Shown one piece after another: positions 58,880-64,000 of a stretch of DNA of 64,000 nt. Each line of letters begins with the position of its first letter. Within the stretch, counting starts at the first letter, position 1. The notes below the pieces were generated by a model, which was not told where the DNA came from, did not search any database, and saw only the letters and a list, made by a program, of their open reading frames with translations. The translations under genes were made by a program, and so were the position numbers. Source of the DNA: Pilosibacter fragilis (GTDB lineage: Bacteria; Bacillota; Clostridia; Lachnospirales; Lachnospiraceae); assembly GCF_032490495.1 (NCBI RefSeq), contig NZ_JAVYJB010000001.1, positions 223,231 to 287,230 of the forward strand. Reading direction: 5' to 3'.

Positions 58880-59635
58880 TTATGCGCGGTTGTTTCCTTC
58901 AAGATCCTTTGCGTTGTTGCCATTTGCTTCCGGTACGGTCTGGCCATTGTTCTGCTTGCCGTAGATATCATAAATCTTCTGCAGATTCTCCTTGGTCAGG
59001 GTATCGGTCAGGTCGGTCTCCTCGCCCTCCAGCACCTCGGCTGCCTGGATCGCATAAGCAGTAACCTTGATATTCTCGGGATCGGTATCAATCTGTCCCT
59101 CGATGATGTTCTGCAGCTGGATGCTGTCAAACAGTGCCGTGGTCTTGGCATCCTTTGCCAGTTTCTCCTTGTAAGCATAAACATGCACGTTTGTATCAGC
59201 ACCGGTATTATCGCCCGTAAGTTCTACCCAGTTCTTTCCAGCGGTACTGCCGTCAGTTGCCGGATCGATGTCGGTATTCAGCATGGTAAAGAGCTCGGTC
59301 ACCGCAGTGGTCTTTCTTGTACCGTCCTTTTCCGCCACAATTACGTCCTTCTTCGGCATCTCAACCTTTAAGAATACGATTGCATCGTTGACACCGGTAT
59401 TCTCCACCTGCGGGTCCTTTGCCACGATCTGGTTCGGTACCAGGTCCTTCTTCTGAGTTTCCGTCAGTTTCGCATACTCCGGCTCCTCCAGATCAATCTT
59501 TACCTGACCAATGGTAAAGGTGTTGGTTGCGGTCTCGCTGTCAGTTAAATACGCCATGGTTCCTCCGATGGCCATTACTCCCATCATGGCGCAGGCTGCT
59601 GCTGCCATGACCATCTGCTTCTTTGATTTTCTCAT
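58880..59635 (-). CDS. TasA/CalY-type SipW-dependent surface protein, 251 aa
   Basis: The SipW-type signal (MRKSKKQMVMAAAACAMMGV, then GGTMAYLTDSETATNTFTIG) is followed by the TasA/camelysin beta domain (QVKIDLEEPEYAKLTETQKK, DPQVENTGVNDAIVFLKVEM). The end is Asn/Asp-rich, with no wall anchor. In Bacillus such proteins form fibres or act as metalloproteases; here fibre or surface layer formation is inferred. The dedicated SipW signal peptidase is not in the window. AAAGGAG precedes the ATG. Confidence 0.9.
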   Translation of the reverse strand: MRKSKKQMVMAAAACAMMGVMAIGGTMAYLTDSETATNTFTIGQVKIDLEEPEYAKLTETQKKDLVPNQIVAKDPQVENTGVNDAIVFLKVEMPKKDVIVAEKDGTRKTTAVTELFTMLNTDIDPATDGSTAGKNWVELTGDNTGADTNVHVYAYKEKLAKDAKTTALFDSIQLQNIIEGQIDTDPENIKVTAYAIQAAEVLEGEETDLTDTLTKENLQKIYDIYGKQNNGQTVPEANGNNAKDLEGNNRA

Positions 59636-59659
59636 ATGAAAAATCTCCTTTTATTTTTT

Positions 59660-59687
59660 TCTTGCAGGACAATTATGGACAGAAATA
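59660..59687 (-). promoter_or_regulatory. CCATAATT element before the TasA-like gene
   Basis: The core is at 59671-59678, followed by GTCCTGCAAG. It overlaps the end of the upstream gene region at 59690 and lies 36 bases from the start. Confidence 0.65.
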
Positions 59688-59689
59688 CT

Positions 59690-61483
59690 TCATGAATCGC
59701 AAAAAGTTGAATCTGTTGCTTCGGTTTCCCGGATCATTCCAGGACCATATTCCTGTTCCGGCATCTCAATGGGTGAATCCGGCATATTTTCGGTATGTTC
59801 TTCCGCTTCTGCCATTGTTTCAGTCTCAGACAGGGTACTGATAGGGCTGTCCACGGCCTTTGCTGTCCCATTCGGCACTTCCACGGAATTCTCCGTTACT
59901 TCCGGTGCCATCTCCGTCGCGCTCTCTAGCGGCTCAGACACGTCTGCGGATATCACTTCGGGTTCAGCTTCCGACGGCGTTGCAACATTCTGTCCTTCCA
60001 CTTCTGTTTCTTCTTTTGTTTCCGTATCGCTCACATCCTGCTCATGGGTTGTCAGATATTCCTGCCAATCCGTGCTTCTGCTCTGGATTCCACAGGTAAG
60101 GACTGAACCTGTGAAAATATTTCCGTGCCATTCCACACCATGTCCGTAAGACCGGACCGTATCCATGGTCATATACCCGTACAGGAGATCTAATGCCATT
60201 TCCGGTTCACTGAACCGATACCGTCCGCTTGTTCCTTTACGGACGCGTCCGACCATCTGGTCTGCCAGTGCTGTATTGCGGATATCATAAATCTTACAGA
60301 TCATTTCTGCATCCGTCATGTCTGGTGAAAGGCTGCGGATGAAAAGATCCGGCTGGTTTCCACAGTTGACATTGACAGAGAATAACGCTGCGCTGACCGC
60401 AACGCTGCGGTTGTCCAGATCATATCCTGCTGCATTTAAGCGGCTGCTGAAAGCGTCCCAGTACCGTTCTCTCATAAATTCCAGCTGATCCGTTACGGCA
60501 CCCTCATAGGAACGGTCCATGGCTGTGCGGAATGCTTCCGCGAGTCCTGCATTTCCGATAAGTACGGCGTCACCGTCTCCATAACCGGTAAATGGGGCAA
60601 GCTCCGCCCAGAGTTCCGGATGCTTTCCATACGCCCATCGGATAAAATCCGTCAGATCATAGCGGTAATCCAGCTGGCACATTCCATATGCCCGGCCGCG
60701 GTCTCCCATGATGATCTGTCCGCCGGACGTTTCCCCGGCGATAGACAGCATATAAAACTCCACCGGTTTCCCGGCAATGCTTAACCCACTGATGGTTCCC
60801 GGCGCTCCGGATGGATCCCCGTGATAGGTAAAGGATGGGAAAACCACAGATGGGTCATAGAGATATCCATCCTGATCCGCCAGTCTGCCATCCGGCGTTT
60901 TTACATTGACTGCAAGTCTTCCGTCCTCATAAAAATAAAAATCATTTCCGTCAAGCTCCTGATATCCGGTTAACATGCCGTTTTCTGTCATGTAATACCA
61001 GACGTCCTGTTCATAAATCCATCCATCTGCCAGTTTCCCGCTTGGCGAAAAGAAATACCAGACTCCATCTATTTTTTTCCACCCGGCTGTTATCCTTCCG
61101 CCCGCCCCGGCATAGTACCAGTGATCTTCTTCATGAATCCATGCATTTCTGACAGTCTCCCCATCTTTCCGATAATACAGGGATTCTCTTCTATCCGTAT
61201 AAAAACCATCCGGCGGTGTTTCTTTTACGGCATCTGATGGTGTTGCATCGGAAAATGTCGCGTTTGACGGAGTGGCTTCCGGTATGATCTCCATATCCTG
61301 TCTTCCTGCCTGATCAGGCACGTTCTGGACCATGGCTGCGAACGCGTTCTCAGCTGGCGGGGCAAACGGAAGCATAGTTCCCATCAGGCATATGGCTGTA
61401 ACAGCCCTTCGTCCAAGGCGGACACCGCTAAAAATTCCGTGGTTTCTCGAATATAACGGTTGCTGCATTTTCTTTTTCTGCAT
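59690..61483 (-). CDS. Wall-binding repeat protein with lysozyme/transglycosylase-like domain, 597 aa
   Basis: A signal peptide leads into about five choline-binding-type repeats: GWKKIDGVWYFFSPSGKLAD, GWIYEQDVWYYMTENGML, GYQELDGNDFYFYEDGRLAV. The following domain (SIAGETSGGQIIMGDRGRAY, then YGMCQLDYRYDLTDFIRWAY) has the E...S/GxxxYG pattern of goose-lysozyme or transglycosylase-like folds. The C-terminal 110 residues are Glu/Thr/Ser-rich and disordered. It would bind and cut the cell wall, perhaps during surface assembly or release. I start at the ATG at 61481-61483 after AAAGGAAG. Confidence 0.85.
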   Translation of the reverse strand: MQKKKMQQPLYSRNHGIFSGVRLGRRAVTAICLMGTMLPFAPPAENAFAAMVQNVPDQAGRQDMEIIPEATPSNATFSDATPSDAVKETPPDGFYTDRRESLYYRKDGETVRNAWIHEEDHWYYAGAGGRITAGWKKIDGVWYFFSPSGKLADGWIYEQDVWYYMTENGMLTGYQELDGNDFYFYEDGRLAVNVKTPDGRLADQDGYLYDPSVVFPSFTYHGDPSGAPGTISGLSIAGKPVEFYMLSIAGETSGGQIIMGDRGRAYGMCQLDYRYDLTDFIRWAYGKHPELWAELAPFTGYGDGDAVLIGNAGLAEAFRTAMDRSYEGAVTDQLEFMRERYWDAFSSRLNAAGYDLDNRSVAVSAALFSVNVNCGNQPDLFIRSLSPDMTDAEMICKIYDIRNTALADQMVGRVRKGTSGRYRFSEPEMALDLLYGYMTMDTVRSYGHGVEWHGNIFTGSVLTCGIQSRSTDWQEYLTTHEQDVSDTETKEETEVEGQNVATPSEAEPEVISADVSEPLESATEMAPEVTENSVEVPNGTAKAVDSPISTLSETETMAEAEEHTENMPDSPIEMPEQEYGPGMIRETEATDSTFCDS

Positions 61484-61507
61484 CTTTTTTCTTCCTTTCA
61501 TTCTGAT

Positions 61508-61535
61508 TTACCGGGGAAATTATGGATCAAAAATA
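61508..61535 (-). promoter_or_regulatory. CCATAATT element before the lytic wall protein
   Basis: The core is at 61518-61525, followed by TCCCCGGTAA. It faces left, with a right-facing copy 115 bases away. Confidence 0.62.
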
Positions 61536-61633
61536 CAGATTTTTGGTTCTGCATGTAAAATACTGTGAAATGTTCCTTGGCAAACTGTGTGGTATACCGC
61601 ATTGCCATTACAGTGACTCTTATCGTTCTACTC

Positions 61634-61661
61634 GTGTTTCCATAATTTTCTCAAAGAATTT
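61634..61661 (+). promoter_or_regulatory. CCATAATT element before the HD-GYP gene
   Basis: The plus-strand core is at 61640-61647, followed by TTCTCAAAG and a GTTT-rich upstream stretch. It lies 64 bases before the start at 61711. Confidence 0.6.
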
Positions 61662-61710
61662 ATGAGGCATTGAGAAATCATTCCGCATGCTTGAAATGGA
61701 GGAAAATATA

Positions 61711-62265
61711 ATGAAAAACCATATGTTCACGTGCTGTTGTCGGTTATTGGAATATTTAAGGAAACATGATGAAGAGTCTTATCTGCATAGCGTCCGTGTT
61801 GCGGATATTGCTGGCAGGATTGCCGAAGGATACGGTCTGGATGCATCCGCGATGCCGGATTTGCGTGTGACCGGACTTTTACACGATATTGGAAAGCTTG
61901 GGGTACCGTCAGAGATTCTTCAGAAACCTGGAAGACTGACTGATGTGGAATATATGACGGTGAAACGTCATACCACGCTCGGTTATGTCATTCTTCAGAA
62001 GTTCGACTTTCCAGAACATATCTGCGAGGTTGCACTAAACCATCATGAAAGACCCGACGGAACCGGATATGCGAAAAAAACAGATCTTTCTGTCTTTTCA
62101 CGCATTATCTGTGCGGCAGACTGCATGGATGTCATGATGCATGGCAGATCTTACGCGGCAGCAAAAAGCACCAGTGAAATACGCGCTGACTTTCTGGCAA
62201 ACAGCGCCAGGCAGTTTGACCCGGCGGTTGCGGACGCGTGCATTCGTATTTTGGTTCGGGGATGA
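61711..62265 (+). CDS. HD-GYP-type phosphohydrolase, 184 aa
   Basis: The HD motif is LLHDIGKLGV, with upstream HSVRVADIAGRI. The GYP-type block reads ALNHHERPDGTGYAKKTD, where the usual GYP is GYA. The full pattern still points to the HD-GYP class, which hydrolyses cyclic di-GMP or related nucleotides, though the changed residue may alter the substrate. The ATG at 61711 has GGAGG in front. It is a single-gene unit with its own terminator. This is the first of three plus-strand genes. Confidence 0.87.
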   Translation: MKNHMFTCCCRLLEYLRKHDEESYLHSVRVADIAGRIAEGYGLDASAMPDLRVTGLLHDIGKLGVPSEILQKPGRLTDVEYMTVKRHTTLGYVILQKFDFPEHICEVALNHHERPDGTGYAKKTDLSVFSRIICAADCMDVMMHGRSYAAAKSTSEIRADFLANSARQFDPAVADACIRILVRG

Positions 62266-62266
62266 T

Positions 62267-62296
62267 AAGGAGCGGCTTTAGCTGCTTCTTTTTTTT
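62267..62296 (+). terminator. Terminator after the HD-GYP gene
   Basis: The stem AAGGAGCGGC / GCTGCTTCTT with a TTTA loop is followed by seven T. Confidence 0.82.
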
Positions 62297-62390
62297 GCAC
62301 ATTTGTTTCTTTCCTTTTATTTCGCAAGCAAGAGTGTTTCGAAGCGGGAAGCATTCCTTTTATTTTCTAAACACCTGGTGGTATGGGGAG

Positions 62391-62422
62391 AAAAAAATCC
62401 TGCGGTGGTTGGCCGCAGGATT
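62391..62422 (-). terminator. Leftward terminator
   Basis: The minus-strand stem ATCCTGCGG / CCGCAGGAT is followed by seven T. It implies a transcript from the right, for which the only candidate is the 28-codon frame at 62439-62525. Confidence 0.75.
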
Positions 62423-62438
62423 CGTGGAAGCACCCTGA

Positions 62439-62525
62439 TTAGTTTGTTGGTTTGAAGGTACCATATTTACTCCAAGTACCGGTTTGTTTTGTAAATTCTG
62501 GATGAGATGAGCAGCCTCCGAACAT
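62439..62525 (-). CDS. Possible 28-aa peptide
   Basis: A short frame with ATG at 62523-62525 ends 17 bases before a strong terminator. The peptide MFGGCSSHPEFTKQTGTWSK continues to YGTFKPTN. A TTTTCCATAAAT near-match to the shared promoter core lies upstream, but the ribosome site (TTTGGAG) is only two bases from the ATG; a GTG six codons upstream is an alternative. I give it as a candidate only. Confidence 0.35.
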   Translation of the reverse strand: MFGGCSSHPEFTKQTGTWSKYGTFKPTN

Positions 62526-62725
62526 ATCTCCAAAGGAAGTCACATTTATGGAAAATTTTCCTTTTTATTCGGATTGGCTTTTATATATCAAAAATGTTAC
62601 GTTTCCCTTATCCGCGGCATTTAAAAATCAGTGTTTTTCAGGTAAATTTGTTACAATCTATACATAACGATACATTGCACGTGCAAGCTAAAAATCAATC
62701 ACAAAAGAAGAAGGGGGTTCCATTT

Positions 62726-63343
62726 ATGAAGTTATTCGATACTGGTTTTAATCTGGAAAACGACGCAGTACAAAAACACATCTTTGCGGTCACAACCATG
62801 CCTCAAAAACTCCGTGATACCCTAAAAGTTGTCGAAGTGATGTTTGAGACAGACCCGCGTTTCAGCCACCTTGCTGATGAAGCAGATGCGTTACTGGATT
62901 TGTGTGGAGTATGTATCCGGGATACTGCTGCCGAGTTGTCCCAGGAGCTCAATGTCTCTGTATCTGTACTGAAACGCTGCAATGATTTTTACAATATCCA
63001 TGATGCTGTGACTGTTGCCGCTTCCATTCAGGACAAAATTTCACAGTGGGAATTAGTCTTTGCTATGGCTGTGCAGGAAAGTATCTCAAGTACACCGGAT
63101 ACAGCCATGGGTATTTATGACCGCATCCGAGATGATATCCTAAGTGGCTTGCCGACGCTTACGGTTTACGAGGCAGCCGATGTGCTTCGCGAATTTGATC
63201 TGGACATGATTGCCTGGATGGAATTATATTTTCCGGAAATCTATGACGCGGATGATTGGGGAAAAGAGAACTCTGAATTTTATCTTTTTTATAGAATGAT
63301 GACCGGTCTTGAAAAACTGGCCGAAGCATTAGAACAGCTTTAA
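62726..63343 (+). CDS. Helical hypothetical protein, 205 aa
   Basis: GAAGGGGG precedes the ATG at 62726; a longer in-frame start in non-coding-like DNA at 62507 is rejected. The helical protein (FAVTTMPQKLRDTLKVVEVM, ADALLDLCGVCIRDTAAEL) is acidic toward its end (YDADDWGKENSEFYLF). There is no membrane segment or known motif. It has its own terminator and lies between the HD-GYP gene and the small gene before the repeat array. Confidence 0.78.
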   Translation: MKLFDTGFNLENDAVQKHIFAVTTMPQKLRDTLKVVEVMFETDPRFSHLADEADALLDLCGVCIRDTAAELSQELNVSVSVLKRCNDFYNIHDAVTVAASIQDKISQWELVFAMAVQESISSTPDTAMGIYDRIRDDILSGLPTLTVYEAADVLREFDLDMIAWMELYFPEIYDADDWGKENSEFYLFYRMMTGLEKLAEALEQL

Positions 63344-63350
63344 TTAATCC

Positions 63351-63379
63351 GGGCGCAGGCATTATGCCTGTGCCCTTTT
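63351..63379 (+). terminator. Terminator
   Basis: The stem GGGCGCAGGCA / TGCCTGTGCCC is followed by TTTT. It ends the 205-aa gene. Confidence 0.88.
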
Positions 63380-63481
63380 GTATGAATCAGACAGAATTAC
63401 AGCAAAAACGGTTCTGCTACTATTTTTTTTTGTTCTTCTTCCTTTATGATAGACTCATGATCATTTCTTTGGAGGTTTTTT

Positions 63482-63763
63482 ATGGAAAAGGATATTAACA
63501 ATGGAGAATGGGGATACCACTTTTATTATGAGGACCCGCATTTGCCCGAGCAGTTATGCGCATGGCTTGCAACCGTGTGTTCATCAGGGCTTTGCATTGA
63601 TGACCTGGCCTCATGGCTGATTGAGCATCATGTGCTGGCACAGGCGTATGCCATTTCAGAAGAAGCCGCACGCTGGTCGGGTGCGGATCGCATTATCGAC
63701 CGGTTTAACCAGCGTATGACGGATGCCGGTATGATTCTGGGAACCATGGGACTACCGTCATAG
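63482..63763 (+). CDS. Small acidic hypothetical protein, 93 aa
   Basis: TTTGGAGG precedes the ATG. The product is mixed helical (WGYHFYYEDPHLPEQLCAWL, ASWLIEHHVLAQAYAISEEA) with two cysteines and no known motif. Its stop is 10 bases before the 103-base repeat array. A role tied to that array, such as binding it, is attractive because of position but unsupported by sequence. Confidence 0.72.
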   Translation: MEKDINNGEWGYHFYYEDPHLPEQLCAWLATVCSSGLCIDDLASWLIEHHVLAQAYAISEEAARWSGADRIIDRFNQRMTDAGMILGTMGLPS

Positions 63764-63773
63764 CCGTTGCACT

Positions 63774-64000
63774 GGAATATATCAGCTTTCGTGATAATAA
63801 CCATATCCGCAGTTATCAGCTTCCGTGATAGTCTTTGCTTGCCACAGATATCGGTATCCGTGATAGTCTGCTGCCCGGAATATATCAGCTTTCGTGATAA
63901 TAACCATATCCGCAGTTATCAGCTTCCGTGATAGTCTTTGCTTGCCACAGATATCGGTATCCGTGATAGTCTGCTGCCCGGAATATATCAGCTTTCGTGA
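63774..64000. repeat. 103-base tandem repeat with three TATC...GATA sites per unit
   Basis: Exact copies start at 63774, 63877 and 63980; the third runs off the window. Each contains three 17-base sites spaced 34-35 bases: TATCAGCTTTCGTGATA, TATCAGCTTCCGTGATA and TATCGGTATCCGTGATA. Each site has TATCA/TGATA inverted arms. The spacing is about 3.3 helical turns, and the 103-base unit looks like three diverged copies of one 34-base ancestor. This fits a partition centromere or replication iteron array. Confidence 0.88.

Noticed and set aside
63774..64000. CRISPR array
   Set aside because: The 103-base units are identical throughout with no variable spacers.

Overview
The window looks like accessory DNA of a gut Clostridia, most likely Lachnospiraceae. 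It could be a large plasmid, a prophage-like element or another big mobile element. The grounds are moderate GC, strong GGAGG ribosome binding sites, TasA/CalY-type surface proteins with SipW-style signal peptides, choline-binding-type wall repeats, and an IscB resembling the gut-derived OgeuIscB. No phage structural genes, rRNA or tRNA were seen. Assignment to a megaplasmid or other element is inference.

Almost all genes lie on the minus strand in tight runs that end at rho-independent terminators. Immediately after most terminators, and before the first gene of the next run, sits one conserved element: CCATAATT followed by about YCCYGAAAC. It occurs about 19 times, always oriented with the gene it precedes, including two of the plus-strand genes. 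I read it as the element's own promoter or operator. The RelB-Fic toxin-antitoxin pair and a plus-strand helix-turn-helix gene carry ordinary sigma-A promoters instead.

Layout. 0-5.6 kb: an ADP-ribose glycohydrolase-like macrodomain protein (partial), small zinc and membrane proteins, a metallophosphoesterase, a secreted transglutaminase and a J-domain membrane protein. 5.6-11.9 kb: a SLOG/YspA protein, hypotheticals, a TnpB element that split a gene, a GNAT acetyltransferase and a guanylate-kinase-domain protein. 12-17.2 kb: two very large helical proteins that appear to share a module. 17.2-23.7 kb: a run with a 5' nuclease, nucleotidyltransferase, HAD phosphatase, DUF262 protein and small alarmone synthetase. 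23.8-28.9 kb: Fic/RelB, Dam methylase, NUDIX and AIM24. 29-36.7 kb: a second TnpB copy that split a secreted nuclease, a transglutaminase and a polyvalent-protein-type metallopeptidase. 36.9-41.6 kb: a joint where two genes are both truncated, then a complete IscB element with its omega-RNA region. 41.6-51.7 kb: about 17 small acidic or zinc-binding proteins, a second phosphoesterase and a 737-residue protein. 52-61.5 kb: a surface module (wall-anchored protein, TasA-like protein, lytic-transglycosylase-like wall protein), a C5 cytosine methylase and a regulator. 61.6-64 kb: plus-strand genes (HD-GYP and two hypotheticals), then a 103-bp tandem repeat that runs off the end and looks like an iteron or centromere array.

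Together the genes suggest self-maintenance and host interaction: DNA methylation, ADP-ribose and alarmone metabolism, toxin-antitoxin, and cell-surface remodelling. They are driven from a shared promoter type. Several genes are broken by single-base changes, often in homopolymer runs, so either recent decay or read errors should be considered.
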